Positions 15,869 to 24,840 are shown, counted from the stretch's first letter. The stretch: DNA of 33,108 bases from CALMKX01 sp044869955 (GCA_044869955.1 JBIOYC010000358.1:1-33108); one strand, 5' to 3'. Notes: generated by a model from the letters alone, not told the origin. Program-made: numbers and translations.

Positions 15869-16357
15869 ATGATCAAGCCGGACCGGTGGATCCGCGAGTG
15901 GGGCGCGAAGGGCGGTGTGACGCCCTACGAGCCGGCCCAGGTCAACGCGGCCAGCTACGACGTGCGGGTCTCCGACCACTGGATCTGCCCGACCCGCGAT
16001 CCCGAGGAGTTCACGGCCCCCCACATCAAGCTCTTCCCGGGCGAGGTGGTGCTCGCCTCGACCCTCGAGTACGTCCGCATCCCGAAGAACGTCGCCTGCG
16101 ACCTGAAACTTAAATCGACGCTCGGTCGCCTCTGGATCAACCACTCCCTGGCCGGCTGGTGTGACCCCGGCTTCGAGGGCAACATCACCCTGGAGCTGCA
16201 GAATCTCGGCCCCGTACCGTTCATCCTGGAAGCCGGGCGGCGCATCGCCCAGCTGATCTTCGTTACGATGGAAAGTGAGCCCGACGTCGCTTACGGGGAC
16301 CCGGGCTCGTCGAGTCACTATCAAGGGCAGACCGGGACCACCACGGCCCGCACCTGA
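15869..16357 (+). CDS. dcd: dCTP deaminase family protein (Dcd/dUTPase fold)
   Basis: A 162-aa trimeric dUTPase-fold protein. Landmarks are NAASYDVRVSD (26-36), LKLKSTLGR (79-87), DPGFEGNITLELQN (99-112) with E109 at the catalytic Glu position, and the C-terminal YQGQTG. In the well-studied enzyme the second motif reads RSSLAR; here it is KSTLGR, so the first Arg is Lys and the second Ser is Thr, while the last Arg is kept. It is also shorter than the roughly 190-aa E. coli enzyme. It probably deaminates dCTP to dUTP for thymidylate synthesis, or acts as a bifunctional or dUTPase-like variant. It sits 3 bases after glpX in the same operon. Confidence 0.85.
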   Translation: MIKPDRWIREWGAKGGVTPYEPAQVNAASYDVRVSDHWICPTRDPEEFTAPHIKLFPGEVVLASTLEYVRIPKNVACDLKLKSTLGRLWINHSLAGWCDPGFEGNITLELQNLGPVPFILEAGRRIAQLIFVTMESEPDVAYGDPGSSSHYQGQTGTTTART

Positions 16358-16441
16358 CCCTGTCTCCGCGCCCGATTTCCCGGGCATCCGGCCCCTTTCT
16401 TCAACCGGAAGCTACAATTCGCCCGTTCTGATCGAGCGCGC

Positions 16442-17587
16442 ATGAGCATTGCCGGCAACCTCAACACCATGCCCCTGGCGGAGCTGCTCCAGTGGCTCTC
16501 CCAGGCGACCAAGTCCGGCACGCTGATCATCAAGAACGGCGAGGTGGAGAAGCGGATCTTCTTCCGCAGCGGGCGGATCTTCTCCTCGGCCTCGACCGAC
16601 CCCAAGGAGCACCTCGGCCATTTCCTGGTCAGCTACGGCTTCATCACGGAGCAGGAGCTGACCAAGGCGATCGAGATGCAGGAGTCGAACAAGATGCTCC
16701 TGGGCAAGATCCTGGTCACCATCGGGGCGGTCCAGGAGCCCGACCTCCAGCGCCTGCTGAGGGTCAAGGCCGAGGAGTCGATCTACGACCTCTTCGGGTG
16801 GCGGGAGGCGGACTTCCGCTTCCTCGAGGGTGGCCTCCCCGACTCTCATCTGATCCCCATCGACCTCGACGCCACGGCGATCATCCTCGAAGGGGCGCGC
16901 CGGGTGGACGAGTGGCGGCGCATCCGCGAGGTGATCCCCACCTCCCAGTGCATCCCGGTGGCGGTTGAGCAGCTCACCGACCCCGGCATCGACCAGGGCG
17001 CCTTCCAGATCCTCACCATGGTCAACGACGACCGTACCGTCGAGGAGATCTGCCTGCGCTCCCACTCGACCGAATATCGGGTCTGCAAGCTGCTCTTCGA
17101 TCAGGTGCGGCGAGGCCGGGTCAAGGTGGTGAAGCCGCACTGGCCGGCCCCCACGGACGCCAAGCCACCGGCTCCGGCACCGGTTTCGCGGGCGGACGCA
17201 ATCGCGCCGGACACCCTGATCGCCATCGCCGAGAAGCACATCTCCCGCGGCGACTACCAGGCGGGCGTCCGGCACCTGCGCGCCGCCCGCAGCCTCGAGC
17301 CGGATCACCGGGAGGTGCAGCGCAAGGTCGAGCAGGTGGAGGCGCGAATTCGCGAGGCGATCGAGAAGGCCGGCGTCCGGCTGGAGGCCGTGCCGCAGCT
17401 CAACGTCGAGTTCGAGAAGCTGACCTCCCTCGACATCAGCCCCCAGGAAGGCTTCATCCTCTCGCGCATCGACGGTCAGTACGATCTGAAGTCGATCCTC
17501 AAGATCAGTCCGATGCAGCAGCTGGACGGCCTGATCGTCTTCTGGCGCCTGCTGCGCGAGGGCCACATCCGGTTGGAAGCGAGATAG
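16442..17587 (+). CDS. DUF4388 (PatA-like N-terminal) domain protein with TPR
   Basis: A 381-aa soluble protein. Residues about 1-60 (MSIAGNLNTMPLAELLQWLS, then SGTLIIKNGEVEKRIFFRSG) are a clear DUF4388/PatA N-terminal domain. A helical segment (about 65-130: LVSYGFITEQELTKAI, LLGKILVTIGAV) resembles the GspE/MshE N-terminal module. Two winged-helix-like segments follow, near 183-235 and near 332-381, each with an F-x-I-L or F-I-L-S pattern. A TPR-like helix pair (about 256-310) lies between them. Such proteins are common in Deltaproteobacteria and Acidobacteriota, often beside gliding, pilus or response-regulator genes, but the biochemical role is unknown. It lies 84 bases after dcd with no clear terminator between. 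Confidence 0.82.
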   Translation: MSIAGNLNTMPLAELLQWLSQATKSGTLIIKNGEVEKRIFFRSGRIFSSASTDPKEHLGHFLVSYGFITEQELTKAIEMQESNKMLLGKILVTIGAVQEPDLQRLLRVKAEESIYDLFGWREADFRFLEGGLPDSHLIPIDLDATAIILEGARRVDEWRRIREVIPTSQCIPVAVEQLTDPGIDQGAFQILTMVNDDRTVEEICLRSHSTEYRVCKLLFDQVRRGRVKVVKPHWPAPTDAKPPAPAPVSRADAIAPDTLIAIAEKHISRGDYQAGVRHLRAARSLEPDHREVQRKVEQVEARIREAIEKAGVRLEAVPQLNVEFEKLTSLDISPQEGFILSRIDGQYDLKSILKISPMQQLDGLIVFWRLLREGHIRLEAR

Positions 17588-17593
17588 CCCGGG

Positions 17594-18220
17594 CTACAGC
17601 CGCGGGCGGGAGACGTGGCGGTTGCCGGCGCGGGCGAAGCGCAGCGGCCAGGCCGCGGCCTCGCCGGCGTAGGCCACGCCGATGCGCGGGCCGGTGGCGA
17701 GGGGGGAGGAGCCGTCGGGCCGGCCCTCGGCGAGCCAGAGACCGCTATCCTTGCGGGTCAGCGGCACGCCGTCCAGGGTGCCGTCGACGCCGAGGGCCTG
17801 GCTGAGCTTACCGGGCCCGCCGGCGAGGTCCCCGGGCCGAGCCGGAGCGCCGAGGCCCCGCCGGGCCGCCATCCCGTCCTCACCGGCCAGGGGCTCCCCC
17901 GCCCGGAAGAGCACCGCGGCTCCCGGGTGGGGTCCTCCGCTCACCACGTTCAGACAGAAGTGCATGCCGTAGATGAAATAGACGTAGGCGTGCCCAGGTG
18001 GGAGATACAGGCTCTCGTTGCGCGGAGTGCGGCGGCCCCCCCAGGCGTGGCTGGCACGGTCCGGCCCCCCCAGATAGGCCTCGGTCTCGACGATCTCGAG
18101 GATGGCTCGGCCCGCGGGCAGCTCGCGCACCAACCAGCGGCCCAGGAGCTCCACGGCCACCGTGGCGGCCTCCCGGTCGAAGAAGGAAACCGCCAGGGGA
18201 TTGAGCGCATCGAAGGGCAT
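17594..18220 (-). CDS. mpg: 3-methyladenine DNA glycosylase (AAG/MPG family)
   Basis: A 208-aa protein from ATG 18220. Motifs IVETEAYLG (43-51, with E45 as the catalytic Glu), ASHAWGGRRTPRNESLY and YVYFIYGMHFCLNVV match the alkyladenine glycosylase family closely. The enzyme flips out and removes 3-methyladenine, hypoxanthine and similar damaged purines, starting base excision repair. The open frame extends upstream to 18517, but that part overlaps the YHS gene and is low-complexity. The gene is convergent with the DUF4388 gene (6-base spacer) and divergent from the YHS gene (69-base spacer). Nothing is unusual about it. Confidence 0.95.
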   Translation of the reverse strand: MPFDALNPLAVSFFDREAATVAVELLGRWLVRELPAGRAILEIVETEAYLGGPDRASHAWGGRRTPRNESLYLPPGHAYVYFIYGMHFCLNVVSGGPHPGAAVLFRAGEPLAGEDGMAARRGLGAPARPGDLAGGPGKLSQALGVDGTLDGVPLTRKDSGLWLAEGRPDGSSPLATGPRIGVAYAGEAAAWPLRFARAGNRHVSRPRL

Positions 18221-18289
18221 GGCGGCCGATGCTAACCTGCCGGCAGGGATCCGCCAGCAGCCGCCCGTCGTACCCCCCATGGAGGCTCT

Positions 18290-18748
18290 ATGACTCACAC
18301 GAAGACCCACACCCTGCTCGCCCTCGCCCTTCTCGCCCTTTTCAGCACCCTTTCCGCGCAAGCCGCCGACCCGGTGAACAAGTCCACGCTTGGCGGCCTC
18401 GCCCTCGACGGCTACGACGCCGTGGCCTACTTCACGGACGGCAAGCCGATCGAGGGCAGCTCGAAGTTCGAGCACAGCTGGCAAGGCGCGAAGTGGCGTT
18501 TCGCCTCGACCGAGCACCGTGACCTGTTCGCCGCAAACCCCGAGAAATACGCTCCCCAGTACGGCGGCTACTGCGCCTGGGCGGTGTCCCAGGGCTACAC
18601 CGCGGACGCCGACCCCAAGGCCTGGAAGATCGTCGACGGCAAGCTCTACCTGAACTACAACGCCAAGATCCAGAAGGACTGGGAGAAGGACGCGGCCGGC
18701 AACATCGTCAAGGCCGACGCCAACTGGCCAGAGGTGCTCGAGAAATAA
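18290..18748 (+). CDS. Exported YHS-domain protein
   Basis: A 152-aa protein with a clear signal peptide (LLALALLALFSTLSAQA, cleavage near residue 25) and a GGAGG ribosome-binding site just before ATG 18290. The YHS-like domain covers about 40-100: LDGYDAVAYFTDGKPIEGSS, WRFASTEHRDLFAANPEKYA, PQYGGYCAWA. YHS domains resemble metal-binding TRASH modules, and exported versions are widespread and functionally vague, possibly metal-related. The single Cys in GGYCAWA is the only obvious soft ligand. It stands alone between divergent mpg and convergent S10 peptidase genes. Confidence 0.88.
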   Translation: MTHTKTHTLLALALLALFSTLSAQAADPVNKSTLGGLALDGYDAVAYFTDGKPIEGSSKFEHSWQGAKWRFASTEHRDLFAANPEKYAPQYGGYCAWAVSQGYTADADPKAWKIVDGKLYLNYNAKIQKDWEKDAAGNIVKADANWPEVLEK

Positions 18749-18774
18749 GGCCGGCGTCGGTGGCCGCCCCCCGG

Positions 18775-20322
18775 TCAGGGCGAGCCGAGCCGGGCCGCGA
18801 ACAGTCGGCGGATCGCCTCCGTCAGCTTGGCGTGGTCGGTGCGCCGGACGTACATCATGTGCCCGCTCTCGAAGGGCACGATCTCGACGTTGCCGTCGAG
18901 AGCCGGGGGCAGGCCGAGGGTGGCGAAGGTCTGGTAGGCGTCGAAATAGGGGGTGGCGAAGTCGTAGTAGCCCGTCGCCACCAGCACCTTGAGACTAGGG
19001 TTGCGCACCATCGCCTGGCGCAGGTGCTCGCCGACGTTGACGAAGCGGTTCTCCCAGTCGTCGAAGCTCCAGGGCCACACCCGCTGCGAGAGGAACTCGT
19101 AGACGGCGTCGCTCTGATAGCCCAGGTCCCGCCGCAGATAGTCGTTGAGCAGGTCGACGTAGCCGATCATCACGCCCACGAGCGCGGGATCGAAGTCCGG
19201 CTTCTCGCTCACGCCGTCGCGGTCCCAGCCCAGGAACCGGCTGTCCAGCCGCCCCACCGTGCGCCCTTCCTTGCGCAGCAGCTCCTTCATGAAACGCTCG
19301 AGGCCGATACGCAGGTCGCTCGCCTCGACGTAGGCGGGGTCGAGGCCGGTGTAACGGGCCACCCGGGTGGCGATCTCTCGGCGGCGCTCGGGCGGCAGGC
19401 GGTTGCCGGCCAGGAGGGCCAGGGCGTAGTCGCCGAGGGCGAAGCGCTCCACCTCGGTGAGGGTCGCGCCCAGGTCCTTGGACAGCTCCGGCGAGAGCTT
19501 GCCGTGGTAGTAGGCCGTCGCGGCGTAACTGGGCAGATAGATCATGTAGGGCAGGTCGTTGCCGTGGCTGAACTCCTGGTTCTGCCAGTTGAGCACCACG
19601 GAGATCAAGATCAGGCCGCTAGGGTAGATGCCGAAACGCTCCTGGAGATAGAACGACAGGGCAGCGGCGCGGGCCGTCCCGTAGCTCTCGCCGGCGAGGT
19701 ACTTGGGGCTGGCGAAGCGGCCGTTCCTGGCCAGCCACTGGCGAATGAACTCGCCCACCGCCTGGACGTCCTCCTCGACGCCATGGAATTGGCTGCCGTC
19801 CTCGCCGGTGACCGGACGGGAGAAACCGGTCGACACCGGATCGATGAACACCAGGTCCGTTTCGGGCAGCAGCGTGAGGTCGTTGTCGACCAGGCGGCCG
19901 GGGGGCGGCAGCGGCATCCCCTCCTCGCTCATGTCGACGCGCTTGGGCCCGAAGGCGCCGAGATGGAGCCAGACCGCTGCGGCGCCCGGCCCGCCGTTGA
20001 AGGCGAAGGTCACGGGGCGCCGGCCCGGGTCCCCTCCGCCGTCGAGGGTATAAGCTACGAAGAAAACCGACGCCTTCGCCTTGGCTTCCTCGTCGCGCAG
20101 GAGGTAGGTGCCGGCGGTGGCCGTGTAAGCGATCTTCCGTGAGCCGAGGGAGAGGGTGTGATGTGTGACCGACTGACGTTCTTCCGAAGGCGGCGCCGCT
20201 GCCGCCTTCTCGGCGGTGGGAGCCGCGGCTTTCTCCTCGGCAGCCGCCGCGAGGGGGCTTGCGAGCAGGGTCGAGGCGAGAAGGAAGAGAAGGGCCGCCA
20301 AGCGAGCGAGAAGGCTAGTCAT
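18775..20322 (-). CDS. Exported S10-family serine carboxypeptidase
   Basis: A 515-aa protein with a signal peptide ending near residue 27 (ASPLAAAA) and an Ala/Glu-rich linker to about 50. Catalytic landmarks are FNGGPGAAA (108-116, oxyanion region), GESYGT (211-216) with nucleophile S213, GYYDFATP with the Asp, and FESGHMMYV with the His. It would release C-terminal residues from peptides in the periplasm or outside the cell. The start at 20322 is 36 bases from the divergent S1/P1 nuclease gene, so both may be driven from one compact region. It forms part of a local group of secreted degradative enzymes. Confidence 0.94.
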   Translation of the reverse strand: MTSLLARLAALLFLLASTLLASPLAAAAEEKAAAPTAEKAAAAPPSEERQSVTHHTLSLGSRKIAYTATAGTYLLRDEEAKAKASVFFVAYTLDGGGDPGRRPVTFAFNGGPGAAAVWLHLGAFGPKRVDMSEEGMPLPPPGRLVDNDLTLLPETDLVFIDPVSTGFSRPVTGEDGSQFHGVEEDVQAVGEFIRQWLARNGRFASPKYLAGESYGTARAAALSFYLQERFGIYPSGLILISVVLNWQNQEFSHGNDLPYMIYLPSYAATAYYHGKLSPELSKDLGATLTEVERFALGDYALALLAGNRLPPERRREIATRVARYTGLDPAYVEASDLRIGLERFMKELLRKEGRTVGRLDSRFLGWDRDGVSEKPDFDPALVGVMIGYVDLLNDYLRRDLGYQSDAVYEFLSQRVWPWSFDDWENRFVNVGEHLRQAMVRNPSLKVLVATGYYDFATPYFDAYQTFATLGLPPALDGNVEIVPFESGHMMYVRRTDHAKLTEAIRRLFAARLGSP

Positions 20323-20358
20323 GAGATGGAAGGTCCCTTTCGACAGGAACAGCGTTTG

Positions 20359-21327
20359 ATGGTGGGCTCAGCTTATCAAGCCGGCCGGGGATGGCCGCTG
20401 ATCCTCCTCTTCGCCATCGGGCTTCTCTTCCCGCCATCCCCGGCCCTGGCCTGGGACGATTTCGGCCACCGCGTCGTCGCACGCATTGCCTGGGAGCGGC
20501 TGTCCGACGAGGCCCGTGAACGGGCCATCGCGCTGCTCACGAAGGCCCCCGAAGATGCCCGCGTCACCGCCGCCGCGGCCCCGGTACGCTGGTTCCGCAA
20601 TCGGGAGCTCTTCGTGGCGGCGAGCGTGTGGGCCGACGACATCAAGGACGGCTCCTCCTACAACCGGCCGACCTGGCATTACACCAACCTCGCCTGGGAG
20701 AGCCAGGCGAACGGCAAGGTCCGCGAGCGAGCCGACCGAGCCCTGCCCCGGGAGCATCTCCTCGAACGACTGGGGGTGCTCTCCGACCTGCTGGCCGACC
20801 CGGCGCGACCGGAATCGGAGCGGGGCCTCGATCTCGCGTGGTTGATCCATCTGGTAGGAGACGTTCACCAGCCCCTGCACGTGAGCCATCGGCTGACGGC
20901 GACCGAGCCCGAGGGTGACCGCGGCGGCAACCTCTTCCCCCTCCACACGCCGGCCGGCGATCTCGAGCCCATGCCACTGCACGCCTGGTGGGACCGGCTG
21001 CTCTCCTACCGCTTCCCGCGCCGGAGCGGGGAAAGCGAGCGCGAGCGGGTGGACCGTGCGGCGGATGCCATCCGTTGGCGCCACTCCTTCCCCGAGCTGC
21101 GTCCGCGCCTCGCTGCCGGCGACTTCTGGAGCTGGGGGAAAGAGAGCCTGGCGCTCGCCCAGACCGTGGTCTACGCGCCGCCCCTCGAGCGGGGCTGGGC
21201 ACCGCCCGAGGCGTACTTCGACCGCGCCTGGCGCAGCGTCGAGCCGGCCATCGCCCTCGCCGGCTACCGCCTGGCCGAGCTGCTCGAGCGGCGGCTGCGG
21301 GTGACGCCCCAGCCCCCCGTGGAGTAG
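20359..21327 (+). CDS. Exported S1/P1-type zinc nuclease
   Basis: A 322-aa protein from ATG 20359. The signal peptide (WPLILLFAIGLLFPPSPALA) is followed directly by WDDFGH, so the mature N-terminal Trp can bind zinc as in P1 nuclease. Other ligands are visible in order: the His of WDDFGH, Asp in ASVWADDIK, His in WHYTNL, His and Asp in LIHLVGDVHQPLH, and His/Asp in LHAWWD. All trinuclear zinc ligands appear kept. These enzymes cut single-stranded DNA and RNA and remove 3'-phosphates, supplying nucleosides and phosphate. ATG 20326 is an alternative start giving a longer leader. The gene converges with the S9 peptidase (1-base gap). Confidence 0.92.
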   Translation: MVGSAYQAGRGWPLILLFAIGLLFPPSPALAWDDFGHRVVARIAWERLSDEARERAIALLTKAPEDARVTAAAAPVRWFRNRELFVAASVWADDIKDGSSYNRPTWHYTNLAWESQANGKVRERADRALPREHLLERLGVLSDLLADPARPESERGLDLAWLIHLVGDVHQPLHVSHRLTATEPEGDRGGNLFPLHTPAGDLEPMPLHAWWDRLLSYRFPRRSGESERERVDRAADAIRWRHSFPELRPRLAAGDFWSWGKESLALAQTVVYAPPLERGWAPPEAYFDRAWRSVEPAIALAGYRLAELLERRLRVTPQPPVE

Positions 21328-21328
21328 C

Positions 21329-23413
21329 TCACTTCGGGCCGGGTGGGGCGTAGCGGTCGAGCCAGGCGAAGACCTCGCGCCACCACAGAAGGGCCGCCTG
21401 AGGCTTCAGCACCCAGTGGTTCTCGCCGGGGAAGATCACGATCCGCGACGGCACCCCCTTGGCCTGCAGCACCCCGTAGAGGTTGATGCCCTGGGTCACC
21501 GGCACGCGGAAGTCCTTCTCGCCGTGGAGGATCAGGGTCGGGGTGGTGAAGCGGCTGGCGAAACGGCTCGGCGAGTAGAGGTCGATGCGGCCGGGATCCG
21601 TCCAGGGGGTGGCGCCGTAGCTGACGTCCCGGCCCCAGGTGGCGTCCGAGGCGAACTGCCCCATCAGGTCGTAGACCCCGGCGTGATCGATCAGGGCGGC
21701 GAAGCGATCCGTGTGGCCGAGGATCCAGGCCACCAGGTAGCCGCCGTACGAGCCGCCGGCCGCCGCCATGCGCTTGGCGTCGATGAAGCCGCGGGCGAGC
21801 AGGTGGTCGGTGGCCGCCATGACGTCGGCGAAGGGCTTGTCGCCATGGGCGCCCACGATGGCATCGGCGAAGGCCTGGCCGTAGCCCGTCGAACCGTGGA
21901 AGTTGACCATCGCCACCACGCAGCCCCGGGAAGCGGCGAGAGCGGCGTTCCAGCGGAAGTGGAAGTCGTCGCGGAAGGAGCCGAAGGGCCCGCCGTGGAT
22001 GAAGTGGAGCAACGGCCAGCGCTTGCTTGGGTCGAAGCCCGGCGGCAGCACCACGAGCATGTGCACGGGCACGCTCCCGGCCCCGGCGAAAGTGGCTTCC
22101 TCGACCCGGCCGAGGTCCAGCTCGGCGACTCGGCTGGCGTTGGGATCAGCCAGGGTGATGAGCTCGCCGCCGTTCGGGTCGAGGCTCATCAGCTGCGGCG
22201 GCCGAGTGATCGATTCACGCCGGAGCACCAGGCGCCCGGACCCGGTGCCACCGACCGCGAGCGCGGAGATCACTCCCCCTTCGGCCAGGTGGTTCGGCTC
22301 CCCGCCCTCGATCGGGAGCCGGAACAGAGGCTGCCGGCCCCGCTCCTCGGCCACGAAGTAGAGGCTTTGCCCGTCCGGCGAGAAGGTCCAGTCGGCGGCC
22401 TGGGCGTCCCAGCTCGGGGCCAGCTCGCGGCTTTCCCCGCTGGCGCGGTCCCGGCGCACCAGATGGCTGAAGTCGGAGGGGACGTTCTCTCGACGGCTGC
22501 GACCGTAGACCAGGAAGCGCCCGTCCGGCGAGTAACGGGGGCGCCCCTCGTCGAGGACGAGCGGTCCCTTGGTGAGGTTCACCACCGGTCCCGGGGAGCC
22601 GTCCTCGGCGATCGCCACCGCGAAGAGGTCGGAGTCCAGGGTGCGGTAGGGGGCGGCGGTGGCATTGGCGGCGAACACCGCCTCCCGCCCATCCGGGGCG
22701 AGGTCCCAGTCGCCGGCGTCGTCGAAGGAGAGCAGGAGCTCGCTGCCGGGGGTCAGGTCCCGGACCTTGCGGGTCTCGAGGTCGAGCACGAAGAGGTGGC
22801 TCACCGTGCCGTCGGTGCGGTAGGCGTCCCAGTACCGCAACAACCGGTTCTCGCTGATCTTGGCGTCGGTCTTGTCGTCCTTGGCTTTGTCGAGGCGCTC
22901 CTTGACGGCCTTCCAGTCGTCGTTGGCATCCGGCCAGGTGGTGGCGAGGAAGCCGATGCGCTTGCCGTCCGGGAACCAGCGGGGAACGCTCGGCCCCACC
23001 GGCAGGTCGGTGACCGGCTCGGCCTCGCCCCCTCCGTCGACCGGCAGCAGGTGGAGCTGCGGGGGCGCCTCTCCTCGTTTGGAGACGAAGGCCAGACGAC
23101 GGCCGTCCGGGCTCCAGGCGGGGGAGCCATCGCTGCCCTCGTTCCAGGTCAGCCGGCGGGGCGGCTGGCTGCCGTCCGTCGGCACCAGCCACAGATCGGC
23201 GTTGCTCTTGTTCTTCTCGACCGAGGCGACGCTGACCGAGTACACCGCCCAGCGGCCGTCCGGGGAGACCGCCGCGCCCCCCACTCGCTCCATGGCCCAG
23301 AGGTCCTCCGCGGTGATCGGGCGCCTCGCCGCGGGCGTGGCCGGAGCCGTTTCGGTGGCCAGCAGGGCGCTGCTCGGCAGCAAGAGGGCCAGACTCAGGA
23401 GCCAGGGACGCAT
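21329..23413 (-). CDS. Exported S9-family prolyl oligopeptidase (acylaminoacyl-peptidase/DPP type)
   Basis: A 694-aa protein with a signal peptide (LLSLALLLPSSALLA) and AGGAGG before ATG 23413. A seven-bladed propeller with repeated SPDGR motifs fills about 45-420. The alpha/beta hydrolase domain carries GGSYGGY (553-559, nucleophile S555), HGEKDFRVP (D634) and GENHW (H666). The propeller filters short peptides to the active site. An unusual Lys/Asp-rich stretch at about 190-212 (VKERLDKAKDDKTDAKISEN) is likely a surface insertion. It cleaves peptides in the periplasm, complementing the S10 and M29 enzymes nearby. Exact specificity cannot be inferred. Confidence 0.95.
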   Translation of the reverse strand: MRPWLLSLALLLPSSALLATETAPATPAARRPITAEDLWAMERVGGAAVSPDGRWAVYSVSVASVEKNKSNADLWLVPTDGSQPPRRLTWNEGSDGSPAWSPDGRRLAFVSKRGEAPPQLHLLPVDGGGEAEPVTDLPVGPSVPRWFPDGKRIGFLATTWPDANDDWKAVKERLDKAKDDKTDAKISENRLLRYWDAYRTDGTVSHLFVLDLETRKVRDLTPGSELLLSFDDAGDWDLAPDGREAVFAANATAAPYRTLDSDLFAVAIAEDGSPGPVVNLTKGPLVLDEGRPRYSPDGRFLVYGRSRRENVPSDFSHLVRRDRASGESRELAPSWDAQAADWTFSPDGQSLYFVAEERGRQPLFRLPIEGGEPNHLAEGGVISALAVGGTGSGRLVLRRESITRPPQLMSLDPNGGELITLADPNASRVAELDLGRVEEATFAGAGSVPVHMLVVLPPGFDPSKRWPLLHFIHGGPFGSFRDDFHFRWNAALAASRGCVVAMVNFHGSTGYGQAFADAIVGAHGDKPFADVMAATDHLLARGFIDAKRMAAAGGSYGGYLVAWILGHTDRFAALIDHAGVYDLMGQFASDATWGRDVSYGATPWTDPGRIDLYSPSRFASRFTTPTLILHGEKDFRVPVTQGINLYGVLQAKGVPSRIVIFPGENHWVLKPQAALLWWREVFAWLDRYAPPGPK

Positions 23414-23571
23414 CGGCGATCCTCCTCGAAGCGGTTGGAGGCAGGGATGCTAGCAGGCGAGCAGGCTCCCCGGGTGAGTCCCCACCAGCCCGATCCAGCG
23501 AGAAACCTCGGCGGGGGCTGCCCGTGGGCTCGGCTCGGCGTGTAACATCCGCCCTTTCCGAGGGAGCTCTG

Positions 23572-24690
23572 ATGCGCGACCCCCGTCAAGAGAAGCTCGC
23601 TACGCTGCTCGTCCGCTACTCCTGTGGCCTCGGACCGGGCGAGAACGTGCTGATCGAGGCCGCCGACGTGCCGGCGACCTTCGTCCGGGCGCTGATCTCG
23701 GCCGTGCGCGAAGTGGGCGCGAGGCCCTTCGTCCAGCTGAAGAGCCAGGCCATCACCCGCGAGCTGCTGCTGGCGGCCACCCACGAGCAGCTCGACGTCG
23801 TGGCCGATGCCGAGAGCGCCTTGATGGCCCGCATGCAGGCCTACATCGGTGTGCGGGGCGGCGACAACGTCGCGGAGCTCGCCGACGTGCCGCGCGAGAG
23901 CATGAAGCTCTACGAGGCCACGGTCTTCCAGCGGGTGCACCTGGACATCCGGATCAGGAAGACCCGCTGGGTGATCCTGCGCTGGCCCAGCCCCTCGATG
24001 GCCCAGCTGGCCGGCACCTCGACCGAGGCCTTCGAGGACTTCTTCTTCCGCGTCTGCACCCTCGACTACGCCAAGATGTCCCGCGCTCTGGTGCCCCTGA
24101 AGCAGCTGATGGAGGCCACCGACCGCGTGCGCCTGGTGGCAGCGGGAACGGATCTCTCCTTCAGCATCAAGGGCATCCCAGCCGTGCCCTGCGACGGCCA
24201 GCACAACATCCCGGACGGCGAGGTCTTCACCGCCCCGGTGCGCGACAGCATCGAAGGGGTGATCCACTTCAACGCGCCCACGATCTACCGCGGGGTGACC
24301 CACGAGGACGTGAGGTTGCGCTTCGAAAACGGGCGAGCCGTGGAGGCCAGCAGCTCGAACACCCCGCACTTGAACGAGGTGCTGGACAGCGACGAGGGCG
24401 CCCGCTACGTCGGCGAGTTCGCGATCGCCTTCAACCCCCACATCACGGCGCCGATGAAGGACATCCTGTTCGACGAGAAGATCGCCGGCAGCATCCACCT
24501 CACCCCCGGCAACGCCTACCAGGAAGCCTGGAACGGCAACCACTCGCAGATCCACTGGGACCTGGTGCTGATGATGTCCCCCGAGCACGGCGGTGGTGAG
24601 ATCTGGTTCGACGACCAGCTGGTGAGAAAGGACGGCCTCTTCGTCCCGGAGGCGCTGCAGGATCTCAATCCGGAGCGGTTGGCGGGGTGA
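23572..24690 (+). CDS. M29-family metallo-aminopeptidase
   Basis: A 372-aa cytosolic protein from ATG 23572 with AGGGAG upstream; it has no signal peptide. It shows the M29 (AmpS/AmpT) C-terminal landmarks: GEFAIAFNPHI, then DILFDEKIAGSIHLTPGNAY and NGNHSQIHWDLVLMM, which hold the metal-binding Glu, His and Asp residues. The N-terminal part (YSCGLGPGENVLIEAADVP) also matches the family. It removes N-terminal residues from peptides using two metal ions and would finish digestion of imported peptides. It is divergent from the S9 peptidase gene with a 158-base shared control region, so co-regulation is plausible. Confidence 0.93.
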   Translation: MRDPRQEKLATLLVRYSCGLGPGENVLIEAADVPATFVRALISAVREVGARPFVQLKSQAITRELLLAATHEQLDVVADAESALMARMQAYIGVRGGDNVAELADVPRESMKLYEATVFQRVHLDIRIRKTRWVILRWPSPSMAQLAGTSTEAFEDFFFRVCTLDYAKMSRALVPLKQLMEATDRVRLVAAGTDLSFSIKGIPAVPCDGQHNIPDGEVFTAPVRDSIEGVIHFNAPTIYRGVTHEDVRLRFENGRAVEASSSNTPHLNEVLDSDEGARYVGEFAIAFNPHITAPMKDILFDEKIAGSIHLTPGNAYQEAWNGNHSQIHWDLVLMMSPEHGGGEIWFDDQLVRKDGLFVPEALQDLNPERLAG

Positions 24691-24709
24691 GGGGGGCGGC
24701 GTCCCCACC

Positions 24710-24731
24710 GCGAGCGATTGAAATCGCTCGC
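24710..24731. repeat. 22-base near-perfect palindrome after the M29 gene
   Basis: GCGAGCGATT at 24710-24719 and AATCGCTCGC at 24722-24731 form a perfect 10-bp inverted repeat with a 2-base centre, 19 bases past the M29 stop. A pair of competing short hairpins follows at once (CGTCCC 24742-24747 with GGGACG 24752-24757, or CGTCCCT with AGGGACG 24758-24764). It could act as a weak terminator or be a dispersed palindromic element. No T tract follows. Confidence 0.6.
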
Positions 24732-24840
24732 TACCCATGAACGTCCCTGGCGGGACGAGGGACGGGGAGAGACCTCGACTCCGGGCGTTAGCCCCTGCGC
24801 TCGGTATGGCATCGGGGCCGGGCGCTCCAACGTCTCCGAT

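Noticed and set aside
21416..23545. 709-codon open frame on the plus strand
   Set aside because: It lies antisense to the S9 peptidase with its complete catalytic triad. It has no domain features or signal, and its composition is that of a shadow frame.
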